64,000 bases of DNA from JACOMY01 sp046233115 (GCA_046233115.1 JBJXHM010000005.1:124001-188000); one strand, 5' to 3'. Counted from the first letter of the stretch, positions 51,337-60,779 are shown. Notes: generated from the letters alone by a model not told the origin. A program made the numbers and translations.

Positions 51337-51806
51337 GCTTCGTCGACGATCATCGCCGAGTAGGAAGCCTGCGCGGCGACCTTGCCGTCCACCCTGGCTT
51401 CACCGGCGAACTTCCAGACCTGTCCACGATTGTGTTGCTTCTTCACATGAATCTCCAGCCGGTCACCGGGGCGCACCGGGCGCCGGAAGCGGGCGTTCTC
51501 GATCGTCATGAAGTAGACGATCTTGCCGTGCGCATCGGCACCCAAGGTCTCCATCACCAGCACGGCGGCGGTCTGGGCCATGGCCTCGACGATCATGACC
51601 CCAGGCATCACCGGCTTGTCGGGGAAGTGCCCCTGAAAGTGCGGCTCGTTCACGCTGACGTTCTTGATCCCGACGGCGCTCTCTCCCAGCACGATCTCAC
51701 CAACCTGCTCGATCATCAGGAAGGGATAGCGGTGTGGGATGCGCTTCATGATCTCGTCGATATCCAGGCGGGTCACCTGCTTGGCTGGCGCGCTGACGTC
51801 ACTCAT
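51333..51806 (-). CDS. fabZ: (3R)-hydroxyacyl-ACP dehydratase
   Basis: A 157-residue hot-dog fold dehydratase of fatty-acid synthesis. The active-site His lies in HFQGHFPDKPVMPGVMIVEA, preceded by RIPHRYPFLMIEQ. ATG at 51806 is used; ATG at 51821 is also possible, though its AGAGAGGA would lie too close. Its neighbours in most proteobacteria are lpxD upstream and lpxA downstream; here lpxD is missing and a 236-base gap separates it from skp. Confidence 0.95.
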   Translation of the reverse strand: MSDVSAPAKQVTRLDIDEIMKRIPHRYPFLMIEQVGEIVLGESAVGIKNVSVNEPHFQGHFPDKPVMPGVMIVEAMAQTAAVLVMETLGADAHGKIVYFMTIENARFRRPVRPGDRLEIHVKKQHNRGQVWKFAGEARVDGKVAAQASYSAMIVDEA

Positions 51807-51855
51807 GGTTCCCGAAGACATTCCTCTCTAAGCCTGCCTCTTCTCTCTCGCCGGT

Positions 51856-51894
51856 CGATCCGGCCCATCGATCCGGCCCGTCGCTCCGGCCCGC
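51856..51894. repeat. Three tandem 13-base repeats in the skp-fabZ gap
   Basis: The units are CGATCCGGCCCAT, CGATCCGGCCCGT and CGCTCCGGCCCGC (51856-51868, 51869-51881, 51882-51894). They lie where lpxD would normally be, 50 bases before fabZ. No coding sequence is seen in the surrounding 51822-52042. Confidence 0.65.
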
Positions 51895-52042
51895 ACGCGC
51901 CCCGTTCTCTCTGCGCAGGTCCGCTCTAGACCACTGGAATCCTCTATCGCTGCGCGCTGGGCGCAGAGCCCCTTTATGGCGAAGCGCACTAGGTTTGTCG
52001 ACAGCGCTCTAGCCGGGCGCCGGAGGGCCCGGAAATCCGGCT

Positions 52043-52723
52043 TCAGGGTTCCGACTGGCTGGGCAGCACGGGGGCCGGCAGGCTCGGCAGTTCGGCATTG
52101 AGACGCTGCAGAGCGGCTTCGGTGATATCGAGGTTGGGCTGAACCAGAACGATCGAGGACTTCGGGATGACCACCGAGGCGCCGCGCTGGCGTGCCAGGT
52201 CGCCGACGATCCGCAGCAGAACCTGCTGGGCCTGTCGCAAGGCCTGGTTCTGGGCCTGGTCGTGCGCGCGGAACCAGACCCTGATGTCCTCCTGCAGGCC
52301 GGCCAGGTCGTGCGCCAGCAGGTCCCGCTGTTCCTGGAACAGGGCCTCGTCCATGGACGCACGCTTGGCGGCCAGTTCCTTGTCGCGGTCCTGTAGCGCC
52401 GCCTCGCGTCCCCGCATCTCTTCCTGGAAGGCCTGACGGGCTGCGGTCAACTGGCCCTGCACCGCTTGCACGGCGACCGACTCCTCCAGCACGCGCTGCA
52501 CGTCGACCACCACGATCCCGGTTGCGGGCGCGAGCTGTGGCTCGGGCGGCAGGTTGATCACCACCCCGCCGCGACCGCTCTCGCCTTCGGCCGCCGGGGC
52601 CTCCTGGTCCTGCGCGCGCCCCTCGGCGAGCGGCAGCAGACAGAGATAGACCAGCAACAGGCCCAGGGCCCAGCGCCCGCCGCGCCGTTGCTGCCCTGTG
52701 GACCGCTGTCGTCTGTCCACCAT
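52043..52723 (-). CDS. Skp/OmpH family periplasmic chaperone
   Basis: A 226-residue secreted protein. After an Arg-rich start, the signal ALGLLLVYLCLLPLAEGRAQ precedes an acidic Gly/Glu segment. Then GIVVVDVQRVLEESVAVQAVQGQL opens the OmpH core, with a long charged helical hairpin (EEMRGREAALQDRDKELAAK) and the closing strand ASVVIPKSSIVLVQPNLDIT. It is about 65 residues longer than Escherichia coli Skp, mainly before the core. It escorts outer-membrane proteins to BamA, whose stop shares an A with this start (TGATG). Confidence 0.88.
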   Translation of the reverse strand: MVDRRQRSTGQQRRGGRWALGLLLVYLCLLPLAEGRAQDQEAPAAEGESGRGGVVINLPPEPQLAPATGIVVVDVQRVLEESVAVQAVQGQLTAARQAFQEEMRGREAALQDRDKELAAKRASMDEALFQEQRDLLAHDLAGLQEDIRVWFRAHDQAQNQALRQAQQVLLRIVGDLARQRGASVVIPKSSIVLVQPNLDITEAALQRLNAELPSLPAPVLPSQSEP

Positions 52724-55050
52724 CAGAAACGTGTGCCGAAGCTGAAGCGGAAGATCTCCGTCTTATCGAAGTCCTGCTTGATGTAGGGATAGGCCACGTC
52801 GAGCACCAGCGGACCGAAGGGGGAGTCCCAGGAGATACCGGCACCGGCCGAGAAGCGGGGTGCCGCACTGTCCCGCACGTTCACGGTGGAGCCATCCATA
52901 CCCCAGGCCGCACCGATATCGTTGAACACACGCCCGCGCACCGCCAGCTCCTGTGGCAGTCCCAGCGGGAAGATCAACTCGACCGAACTGGTCCAGTAGT
53001 TCTTCGCACCGAGTGCGTCGCCGGTCACCACGTCACGCGGGCCGACACCGCCGTTCTCAAAGCCGCGCAGGTCAGAGCCGCCGACGAAGAAGCGCTCGCT
53101 GACGCGGGTCGGCTCGATCGACGCGATGTTGCCTGCCTGTGCGGAGAGCCTGAGCGTCAAGTCTTCGATATCGAACATCGGCGTGTAGTAGGCGCCACCG
53201 ACGGTATTCTCGAAATAGTAGGAGTTGCCGCCCAGGCCGGTATAGGAGTTGTCGATCACCAGGACGTAGCCATGGGTCGGATCGAAGCGGCTGTTGCGCT
53301 TGTCCAGGGTCAGGGTCGAGCCGATGGTCGAGGTATAGAAGACGCCCTCGTCGTCCTTGATGACCGTGGCGGCACCGCTGCCGACGTTGGTGATGTCCTG
53401 GCGCTCGAAGATGTAACGAACGACCTGGCGTAGATCTTCCTGGTAGTCCCAGCCCGCACGCAGACCGAAGCCAAGGTTCTTCTGGTCGAAGTCGGAGGAA
53501 GACTGCTCGTTGGTGGTCCGGAACAGGTCGATACCCGCCGACAGGTCCTTGTCCAAGAAGTAGGGGTCAGTGTAGCTGATGTCGATCTGCGAACTCTTGC
53601 CCGACAACACCAGGTTGAGCCGCAGGTCCTGCGCCAGGCCGAGCAGGTTGCGTTCGGTGATGGTGATGTTGCCCAGCGGACCGGAGTCGGTGGAGAAGCC
53701 CGCACCGAAGGAGAGGTCGCCGGTCGACTGCTCTTCGACTTGGACCTTGATAACGGTGCGGTCCGGCGACGAGCCTTGCTCCGTGCTCACGTCCACTGAC
53801 CGGAAAAAGCCCAGGTTCTGGATGCGGCGTTTGGAGCGCGCCACCTTGGTGGTGTTGAAGGCGTCGCCCTCGACCAGAGTGAACTGCCGTCGGATCACAT
53901 CGTCGACAGTGCGGACGTTGCCGTTGATCTCGATCCGCTCGACAAAGACCTTCGGCCCTTCGTCGATGTCGTAGGTGATGCCGATGGTGCGAGCCTCGTC
54001 GTTCTTATCGACCCGCGGGTTCACCTGCACGAAGGCAAAGCCCAGGTTGCCCACCGCATCGGTGATCGCTTCGATGCTCTCTTCGACCTTCAGCGCGTCG
54101 TAGGTCTTGCCCTCGACAGTGCTGATCTGTCCCAGGATTTCGTCGGGATTCAAGGCCTTGATCGTGGAGGCCACGTCGATCGTGCCGAAGGTGTACTCTT
54201 CGCCCTCGTAGACGGTGAAGGTGATGATGAAGTCGCTCTTGTTGCGCGCCAGCTCCGCCACCACCGACAGCACCTGGAAGTCGGCGTAGCCTTCGGAGAG
54301 GTAGAAGCGGCGCAGCAGCTCCTTGTCGAAGTTCAGCCGTTCCGGATCGTAGGAATCGTTGGTCGCCAGGAAGCCCAGCCAATCGCTCTCAGACGTGGTG
54401 ATCACCTCGCGCAAACGGCCGTCGGAGAACTCCTTGTTGCCAATGAAGTTGATCGAATCGACCCCGGACGCCTTGCCCTCGTTGATCTCGAAGACGAGGT
54501 TCACACGGTTCTGATCCAGCCGGATGATCTTGGGATCAACGGTCGCGTTGAAGCGTCCCGAACGCCGGTAGAGATCGAGGATGCGCTGGGTGTCGCTCTG
54601 CACCCGGCTGCGGGTGAAGACGGTCCGAGGACGTGACTGGATCTCCGACTGCAGTGTGTCGTTATCCAGGCGATCGTTGCCCTCGAAGGCGACGATGTTG
54701 ATCAGCGGGTTCTCAACCACCCGTACGATCAGCTTGTCGCCCTCGCGCTCGAAGACCGCATTGGCGAAGAGGCCGGTTGCGAAGAGGCGCGACAGCGCGG
54801 CATCGAGGTCTCGCGCATCGAAGGAGTCGCCGGGTTGGAGGCCCAGGTAGTTCAGGACCGTGGCCGGATCGATGCGCTGCCCGCCTTCGATCACGATCTC
54901 GCTGATGGTGCCGCCGGACAACAGCGACTGCGCCTGGGTAGGCGACAGCTCCGCCGCCGTCAGACCCACGCTAAGTAGGCCCAGCAACAAGAGGACAGCA
55001 CGGGCCCGGCGGGAGAGGTACCACCCCGCCCAATCGGCTAGTGCGCGCAT
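52723..55050 (-). CDS. bamA: Outer membrane protein assembly factor BamA
   Basis: A 775-residue Omp85 protein. A signal peptide (LLLLGLLSVGLTAAELSPTQA) is followed by five POTRA domains (IVIEGGQRIDPATVLNYL onward to about 430) and a C-terminal 16-strand barrel with the VRG-loop region FVGGSDLRGFENGGVGPRD and terminal Phe in FRFSFGTRF. It inserts beta-barrel proteins into the outer membrane. Essential in Gram-negative bacteria. It follows rseP by 16 bases. Confidence 0.97.
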   Translation of the reverse strand: MRALADWAGWYLSRRARAVLLLLGLLSVGLTAAELSPTQAQSLLSGGTISEIVIEGGQRIDPATVLNYLGLQPGDSFDARDLDAALSRLFATGLFANAVFEREGDKLIVRVVENPLINIVAFEGNDRLDNDTLQSEIQSRPRTVFTRSRVQSDTQRILDLYRRSGRFNATVDPKIIRLDQNRVNLVFEINEGKASGVDSINFIGNKEFSDGRLREVITTSESDWLGFLATNDSYDPERLNFDKELLRRFYLSEGYADFQVLSVVAELARNKSDFIITFTVYEGEEYTFGTIDVASTIKALNPDEILGQISTVEGKTYDALKVEESIEAITDAVGNLGFAFVQVNPRVDKNDEARTIGITYDIDEGPKVFVERIEINGNVRTVDDVIRRQFTLVEGDAFNTTKVARSKRRIQNLGFFRSVDVSTEQGSSPDRTVIKVQVEEQSTGDLSFGAGFSTDSGPLGNITITERNLLGLAQDLRLNLVLSGKSSQIDISYTDPYFLDKDLSAGIDLFRTTNEQSSSDFDQKNLGFGLRAGWDYQEDLRQVVRYIFERQDITNVGSGAATVIKDDEGVFYTSTIGSTLTLDKRNSRFDPTHGYVLVIDNSYTGLGGNSYYFENTVGGAYYTPMFDIEDLTLRLSAQAGNIASIEPTRVSERFFVGGSDLRGFENGGVGPRDVVTGDALGAKNYWTSSVELIFPLGLPQELAVRGRVFNDIGAAWGMDGSTVNVRDSAAPRFSAGAGISWDSPFGPLVLDVAYPYIKQDFDKTEIFRFSFGTRF

Positions 55051-55066
55051 CGAACGTCCCGTCCCG

Positions 55067-56185
55067 CTAGCTCACGCATGCATCGATCCGAAGGATGTCA
55101 TTCACCGTGGCGAACACCATTAGAGACAACACCAGGCCCATACCGATCTTGAAGCCCACGTCCTGGGCACGCGGACCCAAGGGGCGCCCCCGCAGGGCTT
55201 CATAGGCATAGAACAGAAGATGGCCGCCATCCAGCATGGGGATGGGGAAAAGGTTGATCAATCCCAGGTTCACCGACAACAAGGCCATGAAAAAGATCAA
55301 GGAAACCAGGCCGATCTGGGCCACCTGACCGGACATCTCGGCGATCCGAATCGGACCGCCCAGCTCGTCCGTCGTGCGGGTGCCGACCACGATCTGCCAG
55401 ACTCCGGCCAGGGTGTCGCGCGCGATCGACCAGGTTTCGTCGGCCGCGACCCAGAGGCTCTCGAAGGGACCCAGGTGCTCGGCATCGGTGCCGGTCGCGC
55501 GGATGCCCAGCCGGGCGACCTTGATCGCGCAGCCGTTGGCGTCGGTCTCCTCGATAATGGTCGGGTGCGCGGTCAGGTGCACCAGCTCGCCACCGCGCTC
55601 TACCGAGAGATCGAGCGGCTGGTCCAGGTTTAGCTGCACCGCGCGCTGCACGTCCTCGAACCGGCTGACGCTGGAGCCGTTGATGTCGGTGATCCGGTCA
55701 CCCGGCTGCAATCCGGCCTCGGCTGCAGCGGAGGCCGGCACGACATCGGTGATCACTGCCGGTGTCATCGGCCGACCGACGATCACGAAGAGCAGCGCCA
55801 GCAAGACCCATGCGAAGAGGAAGTTGGCGATCGGCCCGGCGGCCACGATCGCGGCCCGGGCGCCCAGCGACTTGGTGGGAAAGGCCCGCTGACGCTCCTC
55901 CTCGCCCAGCCCTTGCAGCGATTCGTCATCCGGACGGCTGGTGGCATCCATGTCGCCGAGCATCTTCACGTAGCCGCCGAGCGGCAGCGCAGAGACTCGC
56001 CAGCGCGTGCCGGCCCGGTCGTTCCAGCCGAACAGCTCTGGTCCGAAGCCGACGGAGAAGATCAGCACCTTAACGCCATTGCGCCGGGCCACCCAGAAGT
56101 GCCCCAGCTCATGTACGAAGACCAGAAGGGTAAGGACCACCAGGAAGGGAAGCAGGATTTCCAGGATATCGAGCAGCCAGGCCAC
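55067..56185 (-). CDS. rseP: Site-2 protease family intramembrane metalloprotease (RseP/MmpA)
   Basis: A 372-residue intramembrane zinc protease. HELGH lies at 25-29 in the first span, one PDZ domain covers about 120-200 (LQPGDRITDINGSSVSRFED), and the third ligand motif is FPIPMLDGGHLLFYAYEA. Having one PDZ instead of the two in Escherichia coli RseP is typical of alphaproteobacterial MmpA. It cleaves anti-sigma factors or other membrane proteins after a first cut. Confidence 0.94.
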   Translation of the reverse strand: MAWLLDILEILLPFLVVLTLLVFVHELGHFWVARRNGVKVLIFSVGFGPELFGWNDRAGTRWRVSALPLGGYVKMLGDMDATSRPDDESLQGLGEEERQRAFPTKSLGARAAIVAAGPIANFLFAWVLLALLFVIVGRPMTPAVITDVVPASAAAEAGLQPGDRITDINGSSVSRFEDVQRAVQLNLDQPLDLSVERGGELVHLTAHPTIIEETDANGCAIKVARLGIRATGTDAEHLGPFESLWVAADETWSIARDTLAGVWQIVVGTRTTDELGGPIRIAEMSGQVAQIGLVSLIFFMALLSVNLGLINLFPIPMLDGGHLLFYAYEALRGRPLGPRAQDVGFKIGMGLVLSLMVFATVNDILRIDACVS

Positions 56186-56284
56186 CTCAGCGCACCTCGT
56201 TCCGTAAATCCATGTACTGCGCCTCTCTCCTACCGCATCGCATCAGCGTGGTCCGCACCCTAAGCCCTGCCCTACTGCCCTGCA

Positions 56285-57508
56285 CTATTGGGCGGCTTGC
56301 GCGCGGGTGCTGCAGGCTGCTTCTGCCACGCGCCTGGCCTCGCTGTCTGCCGAAAGAATCGCATCCAGGCTATCAGCCGCAGTCTGCCCCATGCTGGCCA
56401 AGGTCTCCTCGACGACTGCGGCAATTTCAAGGAAACCGATCTCGCGGCGCAGGAAGGCCGCGACGGCTACCTCGTTGGCGGCGTTGAGCACCAGCGGGGC
56501 CCCGGCTCCCTGCTCCATCGCCGCGCGCGCCAGACGCAGGGCGGGAAAGCGCTGCGGGTCGGGTTCCTCGAAGGTCAGGCGCCCGATCTTCAGGAAGTCC
56601 AGCCGTTCCACCGGCGTCGCCATACGCTCCGGCCAGGCCAGCGTGTGGGCGATCGGCGTGCGCATGTCGGGCGTACCGAGCTGGGCCAGCACTGAGCCGT
56701 CCAGGTAGACCACCATCGAGTGGATCACCGACTGCGGGTGCACGATGATCTCGATCTTGCTCGATGGAAAGCCAAAAAGATGGCCGGCTTCAATGAGTTC
56801 CAGCCCTTTGTTCATCATCGTAGCAGAGTCGACCGAGATCTTTGCACCCATATCCCAGTTGGGATGGGCCACGGCCTCCTCCGGCGTCTTGCCGGCCATC
56901 TCGGCCAACGGCAGGGTGCGGAAGGGGCCGCCGGAAGCGGTCAGCAGAATCTTCTCGATTCCCTCGCGGCGCTCGGCGTCGAAGACCTGGAAGATGGCGT
57001 TGTGCTCGGAATCGACCGGCAGCAGGGTCGCCCCGCTTGCCGCCAGGCGCTGCATCACCAGGTCACCGGCACAGACCAGGGTCTCCTTGTTGGCGAAGGC
57101 GACCACCCTGCCTTGTTCGATTGCCGCCAGGGTCGGCTGCAGGCCGGCCGCGCCGACGATCGCCGACATGCACCAGTCGGCCGGCCGCTCCGCCGCCTCG
57201 CTCACGGCGTCTGGGCCAGCAGCAGCCTCGATGCCGGTGCCGGCCAGCGCCTCCTTCAGATCACCGTAGAGCCGCGGATCGGCGATTACCGCCAGTTCCG
57301 GACGCAGCAGTCGCGCCTGTTCGGCCAGCGCCTTCACCCTGGTGCCGGCGGTCAAAGCCACCAGCTCGTAGCGCTCGCGGTTGCGAGTCACCAGGTCCAG
57401 GGTGCTCTGCCCCACCGACCCGGTGGACCCCAGGATGGTGATGCGCCTGGGCGCCGTGTCGCCGGCCACCGCCTCCGCCACAGCGCTCGGGCTCGAAGCC
57501 TCGCTCAT
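56285..57508 (-). CDS. dxr: 1-deoxy-D-xylulose 5-phosphate reductoisomerase
   Basis: A 407-residue NADPH enzyme, committed step of the MEP isoprenoid pathway. Cofactor motif ITILGSTGSVGQSTLDLV, metal site LLPVDSEHNAIFQ, substrate loop KILLTASGGPFR, and SVDSATMMNKGLELIEA are all present. A Ser/Ala-rich lead of about 20 residues precedes the Rossmann fold. Sits between cdsA and rseP as in most proteobacteria. Confidence 0.97.
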   Translation of the reverse strand: MSEASSPSAVAEAVAGDTAPRRITILGSTGSVGQSTLDLVTRNRERYELVALTAGTRVKALAEQARLLRPELAVIADPRLYGDLKEALAGTGIEAAAGPDAVSEAAERPADWCMSAIVGAAGLQPTLAAIEQGRVVAFANKETLVCAGDLVMQRLAASGATLLPVDSEHNAIFQVFDAERREGIEKILLTASGGPFRTLPLAEMAGKTPEEAVAHPNWDMGAKISVDSATMMNKGLELIEAGHLFGFPSSKIEIIVHPQSVIHSMVVYLDGSVLAQLGTPDMRTPIAHTLAWPERMATPVERLDFLKIGRLTFEEPDPQRFPALRLARAAMEQGAGAPLVLNAANEVAVAAFLRREIGFLEIAAVVEETLASMGQTAADSLDAILSADSEARRVAEAACSTRAQAAQ

Positions 57509-57577
57509 GCCACCGTTCTCCTTCCCCCTTTACCGAGGTCGCCGCTACGGTCCTGCCGCTATTGCCTTGTCAGCGCC

Positions 57578-58369
57578 TCAGGCGCCTAGCCATAGCGCGA
57601 CTGCAAGCGCTATGGAAGCCGGCAGCAGGCCGTCGACGCGATCGAGAAGCCCGCCATGTCCGGGGATCAAGGCACTCGCGTCCTTCACCTGGAAATGCCT
57701 CTTCACCGCCGATTCCGCCAAATCACCAGCCTGTGCGATGAGGCCGAGCAGCCCGGCCCCCAGGCCCAGTTCCCAGAGCGACCGGTCCTCCAGCCAGAAG
57801 GCGCCGCAGAGGCCGACCAGGATTCCGGCCAGGGTACCGCCCAGAAAGCCGGACCAGGTCTTGCGCGGCGAGACCGATGGCCAGAGCTTCCAGCCGCCGA
57901 CCCGGCTGCCCACGAGATAGGCGAAGACATCGACTGCCCAGACGATGGCCAGTAGCCAGAGCGTCCAGTCGAGCCCCGCCGGCCGGTCCTCGCGCAGATA
58001 GTAGAGCGCCAGGCTGGCCAATCCGATGTACAGCGAACCGCCGAGCATCCAGATCGGCTTGCGGCGGGCCAGTTGCGGTGCCGGTGCCAGTGCAGCCGCA
58101 AGGGCTCCGCCCACAAGCAGCACCGGCAAGGACCAGAGCCAGAGCTGCTGGCTGGCCAGCACCACGGCGAGCACCAGGCTGGCGATCAGCAGCAGTCCGG
58201 CGCGTAGCGAGAAGCGTCCCTGGGTCAGTGTGGTCCACTCCCAGGCCAGCACGACGACGATGACGAGCAGCAGCAACCCGGTCCAGGGCATGCCGAGCAC
58301 GATGGCCGCCAGAACCAGGGGAGCCAGCAAGAGAGAGGACAAGAGGCGCCAGCGCAGCGCCTCGCTCAT
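57578..58369 (-). CDS. cdsA: Phosphatidate cytidylyltransferase
   Basis: A 263-residue polytopic inner-membrane enzyme that makes CDP-diacylglycerol. The CDS signature lies near the end as LAESAVKRHFQVKDASALIPGHGGLLDRVDGLL, with VDVFAYLVGSRVGGWKLWPSVSPRKTWSGFLGG before it (quoted in outline). Several hydrophobic spans precede. ATG at 58369 follows the uppS stop by 4 bases; a GTG at 58393 is possible. Confidence 0.94.
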   Translation of the reverse strand: MSEALRWRLLSSLLLAPLVLAAIVLGMPWTGLLLLVIVVVLAWEWTTLTQGRFSLRAGLLLIASLVLAVVLASQQLWLWSLPVLLVGGALAAALAPAPQLARRKPIWMLGGSLYIGLASLALYYLREDRPAGLDWTLWLLAIVWAVDVFAYLVGSRVGGWKLWPSVSPRKTWSGFLGGTLAGILVGLCGAFWLEDRSLWELGLGAGLLGLIAQAGDLAESAVKRHFQVKDASALIPGHGGLLDRVDGLLPASIALAVALWLGA

Positions 58370-58373
58370 ACCG

Positions 58374-59111
58374 CTAAGCAGTTGCGAGGGCACCGAAGCG
58401 TCGCTCTCTCACCTCCAGCTCCGCCACCGCCGCGGCCAGGTCGTCGCGATTGAAGTCGGGCCAGAGCTTGTCGATGAAGATGAACTCGCTGTAGGCCGAT
58501 TGCCATAGCAGGAAGTTGGACAGCCGCTGCTCGCCGGAGGTGCGGAGCACGATGTCGGGGTCGCGTACCGAAGCGGTGAAGAGGTGGCGCACGAAAGCCT
58601 CCTCGTCGATCTCCTCCGCGGTCATCCGTCCGGCGGCCACCTCGCGGGCCAGAGCGCGGGTGGCCTCCAGGATCTCCTGGCGGCCGCCATAGCTGATCGC
58701 CACCTGCAGCAGCAGGCGGCTGTTGTTCCCGGTCCGCTCTTCGGCCCGGGTGATCAGGTCGATCACGTCGCCCGGCAGGCGGCCGCGCTCGCCGATCACC
58801 GACAGGCGGATCTGCTGGCGGTCGAGCTCCTCGATCTCGTGCTCCAGATAGAAGCGCAGCAGCGCCATCAGGTCGGAGACCTCGCCCACCGGACGCTTCC
58901 AGTTCTCCGCCGAGAAGCCGAAGAGAGTCAGCGTGGAGATGTTCAGCTCCACCGCCGCCTCGACCGCCCGGCGCACCGCGTCGGCGCCCTTGCGGTGGCC
59001 GGCCGTGCGCGGCAGGCCCCGACGCTTCGCCCAGCGCCCGTTGCCATCCATGATGATGGCGACGTGCAGGCCGCTTCCCTGTTCCTGCGGGGCGATGGTA
59101 AGCGCGTTCAC
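58374..59111 (-). CDS. uppS: Undecaprenyl diphosphate synthase family isoprenyl transferase
   Basis: A 245-residue cis-prenyltransferase. HVAIIMDGNGRWAKRRG carries the catalytic Asp, followed by GHRKGADAVRRAVEAA, TLFGFSAENWKRP and, near the end, DIVLRTSGEQRLSNFLLWQSAYSEF. It supplies the lipid carrier for cell-wall and LPS synthesis. GTG at 59111 is preferred because GAGGAG lies about 10 bases upstream; an in-frame ATG at 59129 has its purine run too close. Confidence 0.94.
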   Translation of the reverse strand: MNALTIAPQEQGSGLHVAIIMDGNGRWAKRRGLPRTAGHRKGADAVRRAVEAAVELNISTLTLFGFSAENWKRPVGEVSDLMALLRFYLEHEIEELDRQQIRLSVIGERGRLPGDVIDLITRAEERTGNNSRLLLQVAISYGGRQEILEATRALAREVAAGRMTAEEIDEEAFVRHLFTASVRDPDIVLRTSGEQRLSNFLLWQSAYSEFIFIDKLWPDFNRDDLAAAVAELEVRERRFGALATA

Positions 59112-59173
59112 GTTTGGGGCTCTCCTCATCCCTCGTCGTCTGCTGGACCCAAGCACTAAGGGCACCGAGCGCC

Positions 59174-59731
59174 CTAGACCTGCATGATCTCGGCTTCCTT
59201 GTGGGCCACGGTCTCGTCCACGAGCTTCACGTGCTTGTCGGTGAGGGCCTGAACCTCGTCCGCCCAGAGGCGATGCTCGTCTTCCGACATCTCCCCATCC
59301 TTTTCCATCTTCTTCAAGAGTTCCATGCCGTCGCGGCGCACGTTGCGGATGGCGACACGGGCCTGCTCGGCATACTTGCCGGCGACCTTGCTGAGCTCCT
59401 GGCGGCGCTCGGTGCTGAGCGCGGGGATCGGGATGCGTACGAGCTGGCCACTGGTGGCCGGGTTGAGGCCGAGACCGGATTCCCGAATCGCCTTGTCGAC
59501 CGCCGACACGTTGCCTTTGTCCCAGACCTGCACACCCAGGGTGCGCGGCTCCAGGACCGTGATGGTGCCGACCTGGTTCATCGGCATGATCGCGCCATAG
59601 GCGTTGACGTCGATCGCCTCCAGAAGCTGGGTCGAGGCGCGCCCGGTGCGCAGGCCCGCCAGCTCCTTCTTCAGGACCTCCAGCGCGGAATCCATTCGCC
59701 GTTCTAGGTCGTCTAGGTCCGGATCAGCCAC
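59174..59731 (-). CDS. frr: Ribosome recycling factor
   Basis: A 185-residue L-shaped protein that splits post-termination ribosomes with EF-G. ALEVLKKELAGLRTGRAST, VNAYGAIMPMNQVGTI and the C-terminal RNVRRDGMELLKKMEKDGEMSEDEHR are canonical. It lies 12 bases after pyrH. The Asp-rich start (DPDLDDLERRMDSA) is normal. Confidence 0.97.
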   Translation of the reverse strand: MADPDLDDLERRMDSALEVLKKELAGLRTGRASTQLLEAIDVNAYGAIMPMNQVGTITVLEPRTLGVQVWDKGNVSAVDKAIRESGLGLNPATSGQLVRIPIPALSTERRQELSKVAGKYAEQARVAIRNVRRDGMELLKKMEKDGEMSEDEHRLWADEVQALTDKHVKLVDETVAHKEAEIMQV

Positions 59732-59743
59732 AGCAAGCCTCCC

Positions 59744-60463
59744 TCAATCGTGTACCAGAGTTCCCTTCTGGCCTCCGTTCAGCACGCGCTGGAAGCCACC
59801 GGGTTCAAGGATGGAGAAAACCATGATCGGAATATGGTTCTCTCTCGCCAAAGCCAAGGCCGTGGCGTCCATCACCGCCAACTGTTTCGTCAAAGCCTCG
59901 GTGAAGGTCAAATCGTCATAGCGCTTGGCGTCGGGATTCTTCGCCGGATCGGAATCGTAGACCCCGTCAACCTTGGTCCCCTTCAACAGCAGCTCGCAGC
60001 CCATCTCGGAGGCGCGCAGCGCCGCTGCGGTGTCGGTGGTGAAGAAGGGACTGCCGGTGCCGGCGGCGAAGATCACCACGCGGCCGCGCTCCATATGGCG
60101 CTGGGCCCGACGCCGGATGTAGGGCTCGGCGACCGAGGTGATCGGCAGCGCCGACTGCACGCGGGTCGGGACCGACAGCATCTCCAGTGCATTCTGCAGT
60201 GCCAGCGCGTTCATCACGGTCGCCAGCATGCCCATGTAGTCGCCGGTGGCGCGGTCCAGGCCCTGCGCGGTGCCGCCGACGCCGCGGAAGATGTTGCCGC
60301 CGCCGACCACCAGCGCTATCTGCTTGCCGGTGGCGTGCACCTCGCGCACGTCGCTCGCGATGCGGCGCAGGGTCTTGCTGTCGATGCCGTAGCCCTCGTC
60401 GCCCATGAGGGCCTCGCCCGAGATCTTCAGCAGCACGCGCTGATAGTGTTGCGGCAGCATCAT
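59744..60463 (-). CDS. pyrH: UMP kinase
   Basis: A 239-residue amino-acid-kinase-fold enzyme making UDP from UMP. It shows RVLLKISGEALMGDEGYGID, IALVVGGGNIFRG, the UMP-binding DYMGMLATVMNALALQ, and FTTDTAAALRASEMG. ATG at 60463 is used (60460 also possible). A 316-base gap separates it from tsf. Confidence 0.96.
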   Translation of the reverse strand: MMLPQHYQRVLLKISGEALMGDEGYGIDSKTLRRIASDVREVHATGKQIALVVGGGNIFRGVGGTAQGLDRATGDYMGMLATVMNALALQNALEMLSVPTRVQSALPITSVAEPYIRRRAQRHMERGRVVIFAAGTGSPFFTTDTAAALRASEMGCELLLKGTKVDGVYDSDPAKNPDAKRYDDLTFTEALTKQLAVMDATALALARENHIPIMVFSILEPGGFQRVLNGGQKGTLVHD

Positions 60464-60779
60464 CGAAAAGAAGGCCCCTCTCCTGCGCCGGTGATCATGG
60501 GGCGGCCGGCATCGAGTCACGGGCCCGATACGCCGGTCGAACGAGCGGGAGAGGTTATGACAGGCGAAGCGCGCTCTGGCGAGACCCTATCACGGTCGAA
60601 GAAGGGCAAAAATGCTCGCCGTCGCACGCGCCCCCTGCGGCCGCCGCTACCACAGAACAGCGCGCAGGATCACGACAAGGCGCTCCGACCTGCCGTCGTC
60701 CCGCAGCACCGCTTGCCAAGGCGGAGCAGGATGCGATCAGGAGAGGCCCCCGATCGCACCCGCTCCTTCCGGGTCGGGA
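60464..60779. other. Intergenic region between tsf and pyrH
   Basis: No gene is seen. An inverted repeat at 60723-60766 (GGAGC with GCTCC outside, TGCGATC with GATCGCA inside) lies 14-57 bases beyond the tsf stop. It may trim or partly terminate the rpsB-tsf transcript, though it lacks a U tract. Confidence 0.4.

Noticed and set aside
51828..52868. A 346-codon minus-strand open frame spanning the lpxD position and skp
   Set aside because: It is Arg/Pro/Gly/Ala-rich, out of frame with skp, and has no hexapeptide repeats; it is a high-GC shadow and not a displaced lpxD.
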